From the NCBI GenBank assembly GCA_947478455.1, contig CANJWR010000002.1, positions 1 through 64,000 on the forward strand: a stretch of DNA of 64,000 nucleotides, written 5' to 3'. Below are positions 9,322-19,674 of the stretch, in pieces. Numbering within the stretch: position 1 is the stretch's first letter; every line of letters begins with the position of its first letter. The notes beneath the pieces were generated by a model, which was not told the origin of the DNA, ran no database searches, and saw only the letters and a list, made by a program, of their open reading frames with translations. This DNA is from Beijerinckiaceae bacterium (GTDB taxonomy: Bacteria; Pseudomonadota; Alphaproteobacteria; Rhizobiales; Beijerinckiaceae). The position numbers were made by a program, and so were the translations under genes.

Positions 9322-10023
9322 TCAGGCCTGCGCCGAAACGCTCTGCGCGATCTGGCGTTCGAGATTTTCCAGCAATCCCGACGCCAGATTGAGCGATGAG
9401 CCGAGCGTCGCAAGAAATTGTGTTTCGCGCGGATCGTCAAGATCGATCGCCAGCCGCGCGGCGAGCCAAAGTTCGGAGGCCTGCTCGGGACCATTGGCGA
9501 GAGCGGCGATCTCGTAAGCCGTAGCGGGCCGCGCAATGGCGTCGAAAATGAAGGCCTTGTCGTCGGGCGACAGACCCAGTTTTCCGACATGGTCGAAGAT
9601 CAGTTTCTGTTCGTCGGGGCCGATATGACCATCCGCATTGGCGGCAGCGATCATGGCGCGCACGAGCGCCAGTTCGAACGGCTTGCCGTCAGTCGCCAGC
9701 CGCTGCAATTGCGGCGGCTGATTGAAGCCGGCGGGTTCCGGCGAAGCCTGTTGCGTCTGTTGTTCCTGCCATGACTGCCAGGCCTTGAGCGCCAGCGCGC
9801 CCAATGCGGCTGCGCCGCCATAGCCGACCACCCCGCCGGCAAGCTTGCGAACCTTCTTTCCGCCGAGCAGGAGGCCGAAAAGGCCGCCCACAGCGAGACC
9901 GCCGAGCGCTCCGCCAGGAATGCCCTGAGGCAGATACTGGTCCTTTGCCTTGCGGGCCATGTCGGCTGCGGAACTTGCAGCGCCAGCGCCAAAAAATTGT
10001 TCAAGCAGCTTCGCGGGGTCCAT
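9322..10023 (-). CDS. DUF533/TerB-like tellurite resistance family protein
   Basis: MDPAKLLEQFFG...VRAMIAAANADGHIGPDEQKLIFDHVGKLGLSPDDKAFI. Confidence 0.85.
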   Translation of the reverse strand: MDPAKLLEQFFGAGAASSAADMARKAKDQYLPQGIPGGALGGLAVGGLFGLLLGGKKVRKLAGGVVGYGGAAALGALALKAWQSWQEQQTQQASPEPAGFNQPPQLQRLATDGKPFELALVRAMIAAANADGHIGPDEQKLIFDHVGKLGLSPDDKAFIFDAIARPATAYEIAALANGPEQASELWLAARLAIDLDDPRETQFLATLGSSLNLASGLLENLERQIAQSVSAQA

Positions 10024-10152
10024 GACGAATTCCTTTGTGGTGCGGACAATATGTTGTGGTTCGAGCCGGGCATATCAAGGGACAGAAGGACACGGCAGGG
10101 CTTGGTGTTTTTGTGGAAACCGGATAGGTCGCGGCGGGGGGAAGACAGACGC

Positions 10153-11388
10153 ATGAGCCATAGGGCCGACGAGCACGCATCGCTGTTTCGTGTGAAGCCG
10201 TTCGTGCTGATGTTCACGACGCGCGTCAGCACCACGACCGCAAACCAGATGTTCGGCGTGGCTGCCGGCTGGCATGTGTATGAAGCGACCAGCAGTCCAT
10301 TTCTGCTGGGCCTCTCGGGACTTGCGCAATTCCTGCCGCCTCTGCTGCTGACGCTCTATGCGGGGCAACAGGCGGATTTCCGTGACCGCCGGATGATCTT
10401 GCGCACCTGCTATGCGGTTGAATTCTGTGTGGCTATCAGCCTGATGATCCTGTCGGGCGCATCGACCCTCTGGCTGCCGATGTTTTACGGGCTGCTGTTC
10501 GTCAATGCGATTGCGCGCACGTTTGAAGGACCGAGCCTGCAATCTCTTCTGCCGCTGGTGGTGCCGCGCGCCATTCTGGGGCGCGCGGTTGCGACGAATT
10601 CCGTCGCCGGTCGCCTGTCGCAGCTCATCGGCCCCACAACCGGCGGGCTTCTGTTCGCCTGGTCTCCGCAAGCCGTTTATTTCGCCTGCGCTTCGCTGGT
10701 GCTGATCGCTGGCGTGGCCAGCAATTTCCTGCCCGCTTCGCCGCCTGCGCCTATCGGCGAAGGTTCCGAAAAGCCGTCGATGTTCGGCGGCCTGAAATTC
10801 ATCTGGTCGTCGAAGCCGCTTCTGGGCGCAATGTCGCTCGATCTCACCGCGACGCTGTTTGGCGGCGTGACGGCGCTGCTGCCGATCTTCGCCCGCGATA
10901 TTCTCGAAATCGGCCCGTGGGGCTTTGGAATTCTGCGCTCGACGCCGGCGCTGGGCGGACTGCTGACTGCGCTCATTCTCAGCCGCTTTCCGCTGGGACG
11001 GCGCGGCGGCTGGTTCATCTTCATCGGCATGAGCGTCTATGGCGTCGGCACTATCCTGTTCGCACTTTCGAACATGGTGGCCCTTTCGATTTTTCTGATG
11101 TTCATGGTCGGCATGGGCGACATGCTGAGCGGCGTCACGCGCCAGACGCTTATTCAGGTGATGGCGCCAGACGATACGCGCGGCCGGGTGATCGCCGTGA
11201 ACGGATTGTTCAACAACACCGCAGGGCAACTGGGCGCATTTGAATCAGGCATTGCGGCGGAACTGTTGGGGGCGCAGGGCGCGGTGCTATTCGGCGGCAT
11301 TGCGGTGCTGAGCGTGACAATGCTGTGGGTGCGCTTGTTTCCTGAACTGCACAGCCTCGACTGGCGCAAGCAGGTAATGGGGCGGTAA
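10153..11388 (+). CDS. MFS transporter (EntS-like)
   Basis: Polytopic ORF; start set at MSHRADEHASLFRVKPF. Confidence 0.8.
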   Translation: MSHRADEHASLFRVKPFVLMFTTRVSTTTANQMFGVAAGWHVYEATSSPFLLGLSGLAQFLPPLLLTLYAGQQADFRDRRMILRTCYAVEFCVAISLMILSGASTLWLPMFYGLLFVNAIARTFEGPSLQSLLPLVVPRAILGRAVATNSVAGRLSQLIGPTTGGLLFAWSPQAVYFACASLVLIAGVASNFLPASPPAPIGEGSEKPSMFGGLKFIWSSKPLLGAMSLDLTATLFGGVTALLPIFARDILEIGPWGFGILRSTPALGGLLTALILSRFPLGRRGGWFIFIGMSVYGVGTILFALSNMVALSIFLMFMVGMGDMLSGVTRQTLIQVMAPDDTRGRVIAVNGLFNNTAGQLGAFESGIAAELLGAQGAVLFGGIAVLSVTMLWVRLFPELHSLDWRKQVMGR

Positions 11389-11628
11389 GACGGGAACGCA
11401 GCCTCCCCCGATTTCCATTGACCCGCAGGCCCATCCCGTGTACTCACACCCTTGCTGCATCGCAGCGAGAAGCGCTCCAGTCGCGTAGACCGGTTTCGAC
11501 CGGCGATCTGTCGAGCGCTCCCTGACCCCCTGACGACGGCCCAATACGCGGGGCATGTCCCCCACATCCCCTTGAATCCGCGCGCGGCAACCGCGCCGGG
11601 GCGCCGATTCGCATCAGAAAGACTTTAC

Positions 11629-12996
11629 GTGTCCCATTTTTCCGACCTCGGCCTGCCCGAGGTACTCCTTCGCGCCCTCAAGCACGAAGGTTACGAGATC
11701 CCCACGCCGATCCAGGCGAAATCGATCCCCTCGCTGCTTCAGGGCCGCGATCTGCTCGGCATCGCCCAGACCGGCACCGGCAAGACGGCAGCCTTCGCGC
11801 TGCCGATCATCAGCCGCCTGATCGCCGACCGCCAGCACGCCGGCCCCCGTCAGGTTCGGGCGCTCATTCTGGCGCCGACGCGCGAACTGGCCACACAGAT
11901 CGCTGAATCCTTCAAGGCCTACGGACGCTTTGCGAAAATCTCCGTGGCGGTCGTCATCGGCGGTGTCAGCATGGGCGCGCAGGTGCAGGCCATGGCGGGC
12001 GGGCTTGATGTGCTCGTCGCCACGCCGGGCCGTCTGCTTGATCACATGCAGCAGGGCAAGGTGAAGCTCGACATGACCGAAATCGTCGTACTCGACGAGG
12101 CCGACCACATGCTCGACCTCGGCTTCATTGTGCCGATCCGGCAGATTCTCGCCAAGACTCCCAAGAACCGCCAGAGCCTGTTTTTCTCGGCCACCATGCC
12201 GAAAGAAATCGCCGGCCTCGCCAACGACATGCTGCGCGATCCCGTTCAGGTGGCGGTGACGCCCGCAGCCACCACGGTCGAGCGCATCGCGCAGGAAGTG
12301 TTCTTCTGCGACAGCGCCGCCAAGCGCGATCTGCTGGTCGAAATCCTGAAAGACCCGAAGCACAAGCGCACGCTCGTCTTCACCCGCACAAAGCGCGGCG
12401 CGGACAAGGTCGCCCAGCATCTGGCCGCCAACGGCATTACGGCGGACGCCATTCACGGTAACAAGAGTCAGGGCCAGCGCCAGCGCGCCCTCGACGGTTT
12501 CAAATCCGGCCGCACGCGCGTGCTGGTGGCGACCGACATTGCGGCTCGCGGCATCGATGTCGACGGCGTCTCGCATGTGGTGAATTACGAACTGCCGGAA
12601 GTGCCGGAAGCTTACGTGCATCGCATCGGCCGCACGGCCCGTGCGGGCGCCGACGGCGCGGCGGTTTCGTTCTGCGACAATTCCGAGCGCAACCTGCTGC
12701 GCGCCATCGAGAAGACAACGCGCCAGTCTATCCCTTCTGTGGATCGTCGCGGATCGCGTCCGGAGGCTTCGGTGGCGGCCAAGCCGCAACCAAACCAGAA
12801 GACGCCCTATAACGACGAGCGTCGCGGCCGCAACAACCGCAATCAGCCGGGCCGTGGCGGCGACCAACGCAAGCCCGAACAACGCAAGGCCGGCGGACAC
12901 AAGGCCGGCCCGCGTCCGGGCGGCGAGGCGGGACGCTCAGCATCCGCAAAGCCGCAGCAGCGCAGCGGGCAACGCCCGGCCGCGCGTCCGCAATAA
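11629..12996 (+). CDS. rhlE: DEAD/DEAH-box RNA helicase (RhlE-like), GTG start
   Basis: AQTGTGKTAAF, VLDEADHMLDLGF, SAT motif, HRIGRTARAG, basic C-terminal tail. Confidence 0.9.
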   Translation: MSHFSDLGLPEVLLRALKHEGYEIPTPIQAKSIPSLLQGRDLLGIAQTGTGKTAAFALPIISRLIADRQHAGPRQVRALILAPTRELATQIAESFKAYGRFAKISVAVVIGGVSMGAQVQAMAGGLDVLVATPGRLLDHMQQGKVKLDMTEIVVLDEADHMLDLGFIVPIRQILAKTPKNRQSLFFSATMPKEIAGLANDMLRDPVQVAVTPAATTVERIAQEVFFCDSAAKRDLLVEILKDPKHKRTLVFTRTKRGADKVAQHLAANGITADAIHGNKSQGQRQRALDGFKSGRTRVLVATDIAARGIDVDGVSHVVNYELPEVPEAYVHRIGRTARAGADGAAVSFCDNSERNLLRAIEKTTRQSIPSVDRRGSRPEASVAAKPQPNQKTPYNDERRGRNNRNQPGRGGDQRKPEQRKAGGHKAGPRPGGEAGRSASAKPQQRSGQRPAARPQ

Positions 12997-13114
12997 ATCA
13001 AACACACGCCGGTCTCGCGTTTGCGTGAGGCTGGCGTGCGGTTGCGTTCACGCAACCTTCATTAGGGCGTGTCATCGCAAGCCTGCTAGGCTTCAGGGCA
13101 ATCGGGGACACGTC

Positions 13115-13540
13115 ATGTTCAAACATCTGCTCGCCGCCGCTGTTTTATGCGGCGCTGTCGCAACCTCTCCCGCATCGGCGCAGACGTCGCGCATTCAGGT
13201 GAAGGGCGAACTCGTCGACACATGGTGCTCGGTCACCGGCATCATGTTCGCCGCCGGCACGGCGCATCACATGTGCGCGGTCTGGTGCGCGGTCGGCGGC
13301 ATTCCGGTCAGCATCAAGGATGAGGCCGGCAATTATTACATGGTCCTGCGCATCGCCGAGGATGACGAGAACGCTTCCAATCCGCGCTTTGTCAAAATCA
13401 TGAGCCATGAAGTCAGCGTCGACGGCGAGCTCGTCGAACGCGACGGCACGAAATATCTGTTCGTCACCCGCGTGATCGACGACCAGGGCGTCGTCAATCT
13501 GACCCACGAAGACAACGGCATTCAGCCGTTCGGGAACTGA
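13115..13540 (+). CDS. secreted Cys/His-containing hypothetical protein
   Basis: MFKHLLAAAVLCGAVATSPASAQ signal peptide; CSVTGIMFAAGTAHHMCAVWCAVGGIPVSI. Confidence 0.8.
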   Translation: MFKHLLAAAVLCGAVATSPASAQTSRIQVKGELVDTWCSVTGIMFAAGTAHHMCAVWCAVGGIPVSIKDEAGNYYMVLRIAEDDENASNPRFVKIMSHEVSVDGELVERDGTKYLFVTRVIDDQGVVNLTHEDNGIQPFGN

Positions 13541-13543
13541 GCC

Positions 13544-14053
13544 ATGCGCAAACTTCTCGCGACCGCCTTCGCCATTTGTTCCATGTCCTCGACCTCTCAT
13601 GCCGCAGAGGCCTGGGGCATCGAGCATGAAAAGCTCGTCGAGTTTTCGGCGCGTGTCGTCGACATCGCCTGCACCCTTAAGAATGATTGCCCGCCCGATT
13701 GCGGTGGTGGAAAACGACTGCTCGGACTGATGACCGAGGACGGCAAGCTGCGCACTGCCGTCAAAGCCTCGGTCGATTTCGCCGGCGCTGTGAATGACCT
13801 TTTACCCTACTGCGGCAAGACGATTCAGGTGGACGGGTTGCTGATCGAAAATCCCGCCATCACGATGGTGATGGTGCAGAGAATGCGCGAGCGCGCCGAT
13901 CAGGACTGGGTGAAGACCGAAGCCTTTGCGCGCAACTGGGAAGCCCGCAACGGCAAATCGGACGAATGGTTCCGTAACGACCCGCTGGCGAAAAAAGTCA
14001 TCGCGGAAGATGGCGTTTACGGGATCAAGGGTCTCGAACCGCCGAAGCAATGA
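13544..14053 (+). CDS. secreted Cys-rich hypothetical protein
   Basis: Signal peptide, then CTLKNDCPPDCGGGKRL...LLPYCGKTIQVDGLL; overlaps the start of the SCO gene. Confidence 0.8.
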   Translation: MRKLLATAFAICSMSSTSHAAEAWGIEHEKLVEFSARVVDIACTLKNDCPPDCGGGKRLLGLMTEDGKLRTAVKASVDFAGAVNDLLPYCGKTIQVDGLLIENPAITMVMVQRMRERADQDWVKTEAFARNWEARNGKSDEWFRNDPLAKKVIAEDGVYGIKGLEPPKQ

Positions 14054-14628
14054 TGCTGTCGCGCCGCAATCTGCTGGCGATTGTCGCCGCCGGGCTCGCA
14101 ACATCCGCTCTTGCGCAGACACCCGATCCGCTCGCGGATCGTTTCGGCGGGCCTTTCAGCCTGGTCGCGCAGGACGGCAGACGCATCAGCGATATGGATT
14201 TTCGCGGGCGCTTCATGCTGGTCTATTTCGGCTACACGCATTGTCCCGACGTGTGCCCGGTCGATCTGTTCACGCTGGGAGAGGCGATGAAAATGCTCGG
14301 CCCGCTGGCTGACAGGGCGCAACCTTTGTTCATCACGGTCGATCCGGAGCGCGACACGCCGGAATTGCTGGGCGACTATGTGGCGAGCTTTCATCCGCGT
14401 CTGCTGGGTCTTTCGGGCAGCGAAGCCGAGGTTGCAGCAGCTGTGCGCGCCTACAAGGTCCATCGGGTGAAATATACGCCCGCCAATAATCCGACATCCT
14501 ACGGAATCGACCATTCATCCCTGACCTACCTGATGGGTCCGGACGGCAAGTTCCGCACGCTCGTTCCGCACAATACGACGCCGGAGCGCATGGCGGCGAT
14601 CCTGCGGCCCTATCTGGAGCGCAACTGA
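14050..14628 (+). CDS. SCO1/SenC family copper/thiol-redox protein
   Basis: FGYTHCPDVCPVDLFTLGEAMKML (CxxxC) and downstream SYGIDHSSLTYLMGPDG; Tat-like N-terminus MMLSRRNLLAIVAAG. Confidence 0.92.
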   Translation: MMLSRRNLLAIVAAGLATSALAQTPDPLADRFGGPFSLVAQDGRRISDMDFRGRFMLVYFGYTHCPDVCPVDLFTLGEAMKMLGPLADRAQPLFITVDPERDTPELLGDYVASFHPRLLGLSGSEAEVAAAVRAYKVHRVKYTPANNPTSYGIDHSSLTYLMGPDGKFRTLVPHNTTPERMAAILRPYLERN

Positions 14629-14668
14629 ACGGATCGCGCCTTCCGATCCTGTGTGCTAGAAGCCTCAA

Positions 14669-15781
14669 ATGAACCAGCACGCGAAACGCCGCTATCAGCA
14701 GGGCATTGCCCGGCTCGAAGCCATGGACAAGTCAAACCTCCCCGCCCCCGAGCCGAAGGCTCCGGCGCTTGATCCCGTCGGGGCTGGCCGGCATGAGTTC
14801 GAGGTTGCGGCGGAACACCCGGCCGAACGTCTCGACAAGTTTCTCGCCGGCGTTGCAGGTCTTTCGCGTTCGCGCATCCGGGCGCTGCTGGATGAAGGAC
14901 AGGTCAGCGTGGATGGCGCGCGCGTCGATGACGCCAGCCTGAAGGTGCGGGCGGGCCAGAAGATTGCAATCGACGTACCTCCCCCTGCCCCGGCCGAGCC
15001 GGAAGGCGAATCCATCGATCTCACCATCGTGTTCGAGGACGATTACCTGATCGTCATCGACAAGCCTGCGGGGCTGGTGGTGCATCCCTCTGCGGGCCAT
15101 GAAACCGGCACGCTGGTCAATGCGCTTATCGCCCATTGCGGCGCGTCTCTTTCTGGCATCGGCGGCGTGATGCGGCCCGGCATCGTGCACCGCATCGACA
15201 AGGACACATCGGGACTTCTGGTTGTGGCAAAAACCGATGCGGCCCATCAGGGCCTTTCGGCCCTGTTTGCCGATCATGGACGCACGCTTTCACTGACGCG
15301 CGAATATCGCGCCTTTGTTTGGGGCGCGCCGAGCCGTCAGCGCGGCATGATCGAGACATTTATCGGCCGCCATCCGCACAATCGCGAAAGGCAGGCGGTT
15401 GTGGCGAATGAGGAACGAGGGCGTCACGCGATCACGCATTTCGATATCGAGACAACATACGGCAAGGAGAAGGACGGCAAGCCCATGGCGTCCATGGTGC
15501 GCTGTGCGCTGGAAACGGGACGCACGCACCAGATCCGCGTTCACATGGCCCATATCGGCCATCCGCTGATCGGCGACCAGACCTACGGGAGCGGCTTCAA
15601 GACAAAGGCGGCGCTGCTACCGGAAAAGCTGCAGACTCTCGTGCGCTCGCTGGGCCGTCAGGCACTGCACGCAGCTGTGCTGGGGTTTGAGCATCCGGTG
15701 ACGGGCGAGGAACTGATGTTCCAAAGCTCTTTGCCTGATGATCTGGCGGCGCTTGAGGCAGCCCTTGAAGAGCTGAACTGA
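14669..15781 (+). CDS. RluA/RluD family pseudouridine synthase
   Basis: S4-like domain plus GIVHRIDKDTSGLLVVAKTDAAH. Confidence 0.93.
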   Translation: MNQHAKRRYQQGIARLEAMDKSNLPAPEPKAPALDPVGAGRHEFEVAAEHPAERLDKFLAGVAGLSRSRIRALLDEGQVSVDGARVDDASLKVRAGQKIAIDVPPPAPAEPEGESIDLTIVFEDDYLIVIDKPAGLVVHPSAGHETGTLVNALIAHCGASLSGIGGVMRPGIVHRIDKDTSGLLVVAKTDAAHQGLSALFADHGRTLSLTREYRAFVWGAPSRQRGMIETFIGRHPHNRERQAVVANEERGRHAITHFDIETTYGKEKDGKPMASMVRCALETGRTHQIRVHMAHIGHPLIGDQTYGSGFKTKAALLPEKLQTLVRSLGRQALHAAVLGFEHPVTGEELMFQSSLPDDLAALEAALEELN

Positions 15782-15790
15782 GGGAACCGT

Positions 15791-17050
15791 TCAAGTATCC
15801 AGCGCGAGAGTCGCCTGGGTACGCACCAGCCGCTTGGCGCGATACATGGCGCGGTCGGCATATTCTATGATCAGATGCTTCTGGGCGACTTCGCCCGGAT
15901 AGATCACACGCCCGACGCTCGCGGTAATCGTGTGTTCGGAATCTTCGGTCTCGACCGGCATTGATATCAGGTGATGCACGCGCTCGACGAGCTGGGCGAT
16001 CTCATGCTCGTCCTTGATGAACTCCACCAGAATCGCAAATTCATCGCCGCCAATCCGCGCAACAATATCCTCGCGCCTTATGGCGTGACGCAGGCGGCTG
16101 CCGATCTTGCACAAAACCTTGTCGCCGATCTGGTGGCCGAAATCGTCGTTGATCTTTTTGAAGCCGTTGAAGTCGAGATAGAGCATGGCGAGCTGGCCGC
16201 CGTGACGGTCGACACGCGCGCAGGCCTGATCGAGACGTTGATGCAGATAGCGCGCGTTGGAAAGCCCGGTCAGCGGGTCTTCGTTGGCGAGCGCCGCCAA
16301 ATGGGCGCGCTCGGCGTCGCGTTGTACCCGCAGCCGCACATTGGCGCGGCTATAGACCGTGAAGGCCAGAACCACGATGCTGAAAGCCGTGGTGAGCGTC
16401 ATGGCATGGTTGAGTGTTGTGCTCGACTTTGAACTGTAATCAGGGAGCGGAATCCCGAGTCCGTGCGAGACAAAAAGCTGCAACAGGCAACTCACGACGA
16501 CAAGCCCCACCGCCAACGCGCCGGCGCGCCCGCCGTACAGGCAAAAGAAAATCGCCGGCAACACAATCAGGATCGGCGCCGCTTCGGAGTTCGGGAAGCC
16601 CCCTGTAACCGGAGCCGGAAACAGGCAACCGAACGCCACTGTCCATGCGGTGATCAGGCGCGCGCGTCGATAGTTTCCCTGAACCAGACTGTAGAGCGTA
16701 TAGCCGAAGATGCAGATCAGAACGACAATGAAGGGGCCGAAAATGCTTTTGGTCGAAGCGGCCATGTAGGTGTCATCGACGCTCAGGAAGATGGCCAGAA
16801 AGCCCGCAAGAATGAAAAGAATAACCAGCAGGATTTGCAGCAGCAGCGAAGCCGGGAAATCGAAATCCTGATTGATTGGCAAATTTCGCCGCATTCTGGC
16901 GATCAAAGGCTCAATCGTGACGGATTGCAGTTTCCGAGCGACCTGAATCAAGCCCAGCATCCCGATGCGATCCCTGAAAATAAAGTTCAGCCGCCGCAAA
17001 TCTGAATTGCATGTTGCGATGGCTATCAATGAATTATCGACCTTTATCAA
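15791..17050 (-). CDS. membrane-anchored GGDEF diguanylate cyclase
   Basis: DPLTGLSNARYLHQRLDQA...RIGGDEFAILVE; N-terminal multi-TM region. Confidence 0.9.
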   Translation of the reverse strand: MIKVDNSLIAIATCNSDLRRLNFIFRDRIGMLGLIQVARKLQSVTIEPLIARMRRNLPINQDFDFPASLLLQILLVILFILAGFLAIFLSVDDTYMAASTKSIFGPFIVVLICIFGYTLYSLVQGNYRRARLITAWTVAFGCLFPAPVTGGFPNSEAAPILIVLPAIFFCLYGGRAGALAVGLVVVSCLLQLFVSHGLGIPLPDYSSKSSTTLNHAMTLTTAFSIVVLAFTVYSRANVRLRVQRDAERAHLAALANEDPLTGLSNARYLHQRLDQACARVDRHGGQLAMLYLDFNGFKKINDDFGHQIGDKVLCKIGSRLRHAIRREDIVARIGGDEFAILVEFIKDEHEIAQLVERVHHLISMPVETEDSEHTITASVGRVIYPGEVAQKHLIIEYADRAMYRAKRLVRTQATLALDT

Positions 17051-17146
17051 ATCTAGATCGTGAGCATTTATAATTCGTTAGCCTAGGCTTTCCGCCAGGT
17101 CGCTCGACCGACATTTTCCCTGCCGGGTCAGGCGACCTATAGTGCG

Positions 17147-18241
17147 TTGACTGATTCACGCCCGGGCGCGCCCGGTCCCGACAGACTGCAGGTTCCTTTG
17201 GCAGCGCCTCCCAGACGGCTGGTCACTCCAGAAAAGCGCGACGACGACGTGGACGCCTCGCTGCGGCCTCTTTCGCTTGAGGATTTCACCGGGCAGGAGG
17301 CCGCCCGCAAGAATCTGCGCGTCTTCATCGAGGCCGCCAAATCCCGCAATGATGCGCTGGACCATGTGCTGTTCGTCGGCCCGCCCGGACTCGGCAAGAC
17401 AACGCTGGCGCAGATCGTGGCGCGCGAACTGGGTGTCAATTTCCGCTCGACCTCCGGCCCGGTGATTGCCAAGGCTGGCGATCTGGCGGCGCAGCTCACC
17501 AATCTGGAAGAGCGCGATGTTCTGTTCATCGACGAAATCCACAGGCTTAATCCGGCGGTGGAGGAAATTCTCTATCCGGCCATGGAGGATTTCCAGCTCG
17601 ATCTCATCATCGGCGAGGGGCCGGCTGCGCGCTCGGTGAAGATCGATCTGGCGAAATTCACCCTCGTGGGGGCCACCACCCGGGCTGGTCTGCTGACCAC
17701 CCCCTTACGCGACCGGTTCGGCATCCCGATCCGGCTGAATTTCTATACGGTCGGTGAGCTGGAAAGCATCGTGCGGCGCGGCGCGCGGGTTCTGGGCGTG
17801 CCGATGAGCGACGAGGGCGCCAACGAGATCGCCAAACGTTCGCGCGGCACGCCGCGCATCGCCGGGCGACTGCTGCGCCGGGTCCGCGACTTCGCCATCG
17901 TGGACGGCGACCTGCAGGTGACACGCGCCGTGGCTGACAAGGCCCTGCGCCAGCTCGATGTGGACGCCATCGGCCTCGACGTGATGGACCGGCGCTATCT
18001 GGAGATGGTGGCGATCAATTTCGGCGGCGGTCCGGTCGGGATCGAGACCATTGCGGCGGCCCTGTCGGAGCCGCGCGACGCCATCGAGGAGATCATCGAG
18101 CCGTTTCTGCTGCAACAGGGCTTTCTGCAGCGCACCCCGCGCGGACGGCTACTGACCGCCAATGCTTTCCGCCATCTTGGGCTTGCGGAGCCCAAGCGTG
18201 AGGCGGCGCAGTTCGGACTTTTTGTGGATGAGGGAGAATAG
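17147..18241 (+). CDS. ruvB: Holliday junction branch migration helicase RuvB
   Basis: [12 protein letters not shown]...[41 protein letters not shown]. Confidence 0.98.
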   Translation: MTDSRPGAPGPDRLQVPLAAPPRRLVTPEKRDDDVDASLRPLSLEDFTGQEAARKNLRVFIEAAKSRNDALDHVLFVGPPGLGKTTLAQIVARELGVNFRSTSGPVIAKAGDLAAQLTNLEERDVLFIDEIHRLNPAVEEILYPAMEDFQLDLIIGEGPAARSVKIDLAKFTLVGATTRAGLLTTPLRDRFGIPIRLNFYTVGELESIVRRGARVLGVPMSDEGANEIAKRSRGTPRIAGRLLRRVRDFAIVDGDLQVTRAVADKALRQLDVDAIGLDVMDRRYLEMVAINFGGGPVGIETIAAALSEPRDAIEEIIEPFLLQQGFLQRTPRGRLLTANAFRHLGLAEPKREAAQFGLFVDEGE

Positions 18242-18344
18242 GCGGGCCTGTCTTGCCTGGATAAGTGGTCTAAAATCCGGCCTGATTTTAGCCAGCCAGA
18301 AATGCAGCCATGCAAAGGTCGTGATCGACCAGCAGAATAGCGCC

Positions 18345-18758
18345 ATGATACCTCATCTCTTCCCCGTCCGGGTCTATTACGAAGACACCGATTTCTCCGG
18401 TGCGGTCTACCACGCCAATTATCTGCGATTCATGGAACGGGCGCGCACCGAACTGTTGCGGTCGCGCGGCGTGCATCAGGGCGTGGCCATTTCGGGACGC
18501 AAGGGCGAGGCGTTCGGCTTCGTGGTGCGGCGGATGGAGATCGACTTTCTCAAGCCCGCCCGGATGGACGACGAACTGATCGTCGAAACAGTTGCAAAAA
18601 ATGTCGGCGGCGCGACTATTGACCTCACTCAGCGGGTTCTGCGCGGCGAGGAGCTGCTGGCGAGCGCCAAAGTGCGCATCGGCTGCGTGGTGGACGGCCG
18701 CGCAGGACGACTTCCGGTCTGGGTCCGGGAAAAACTGGGGCTCAATCCGGCTTCCTGA
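18345..18758 (+). CDS. ybgC: tol-pal associated acyl-CoA thioesterase YbgC
   Basis: RVYYEDTDFSGAVYHANYLRFMERARTELLR hotdog motif; adjacent to tolQ. Confidence 0.95.
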   Translation: MIPHLFPVRVYYEDTDFSGAVYHANYLRFMERARTELLRSRGVHQGVAISGRKGEAFGFVVRRMEIDFLKPARMDDELIVETVAKNVGGATIDLTQRVLRGEELLASAKVRIGCVVDGRAGRLPVWVREKLGLNPAS

Positions 18759-18779
18759 TCCCCGTCCCATTTCAGTATA

Positions 18780-18795
18780 GTAACCGGACATTAAC
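18780..18795 (+). promoter_or_regulatory. candidate CtrA-like box upstream of tolQ
   Basis: GTAA-CCGGACA-TTAAC (one mismatch to TTAA-N7-TTAAC). Confidence 0.45.
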
Positions 18796-18933
18796 CCTGA
18801 CGGAGTCTTAACTCCTTCTTCCGGGCGGCTATCCGGCGGTCTGGCGTTCGCCAGCCCCAGAAATGACCGATTTCGCGCACAGACAGCCGGAGCGAGCCTT
18901 GCGGCCGCTCCCTTGAACCAAGGACGTTTTCAC

Positions 18934-19650
18934 ATGGAAGGACAGCTCGGCGCTTCGGTCGAAGTCTCGCTCTGGAGCATGTTCTGGGGGGCGCATTTCG
19001 TCGTCAAGCTGGTGATGGTGGGGTTGCTGGTCGCCTCCATCTGGTGCTGGGCGATCATCATCAACAAGACGATCTTGCTGCAGCGCACCAGTAAGGCAAT
19101 GGACAAGTTCGAGGAATCGTTCTGGTCCGGCAATTCGCTGGAAGAGCTCTACCAGTCCCTGTCGACCCGACCGACCATCGCGATGGCGAGCCTGTTCGTC
19201 GCCGCCATGAAGGAGTGGAAGCGCTCCTTCGCCAATGCGGGCGCCGCCTTCATGGGCCTGCAGGCCCGAATCGAAAAGGTGCTGGACGTGTCCATCGCCC
19301 GCGAGGTCGAGCGCCTCGAATCGCAATTGCTGGTTCTGGCCTCTGTCGCCTCTGCCGGCCCGTTCGTGGGCCTGTTCGGTACGGTCTGGGGCATCATGAC
19401 GTCGTTCCGCTCCATTGCGGCGTCGAAGAACACCTCGCTGGCGGTTGTGGCGCCGGGCATCGCGGAGGCGCTGTTCGCCACCGCTATCGGTCTTTTCGCT
19501 GCCATACCGGCGCTCATTTTCTACAACATCCTGCAGGGCAAGGTGGCGCGTTCGCAGGCCCGCATGGAAAGCTTCGCCGACGAATTTTCGTCCATCCTGT
19601 CCCGCCAGATCGACCACCATGTGGCGACCGAGCGCGATCGCGCAGCCTGA
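18934..19650 (+). CDS. tolQ: Tol-Pal system protein TolQ
   Basis: GLFGTVWGIMTSF, ALFATAIGLFAAIPALIFYN; tol cluster position. Confidence 0.95.
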   Translation: MEGQLGASVEVSLWSMFWGAHFVVKLVMVGLLVASIWCWAIIINKTILLQRTSKAMDKFEESFWSGNSLEELYQSLSTRPTIAMASLFVAAMKEWKRSFANAGAAFMGLQARIEKVLDVSIAREVERLESQLLVLASVASAGPFVGLFGTVWGIMTSFRSIAASKNTSLAVVAPGIAEALFATAIGLFAAIPALIFYNILQGKVARSQARMESFADEFSSILSRQIDHHVATERDRAA

Positions 19651-19674
19651 TCCGGGCATAGTGGAGATCTTGCG

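Noticed and set aside
13007-13056. Tandem hairpins after rhlE
   Set aside because: Likely transcription end structures with wobble pairs; no clear poly-U and no evidence of an ncRNA
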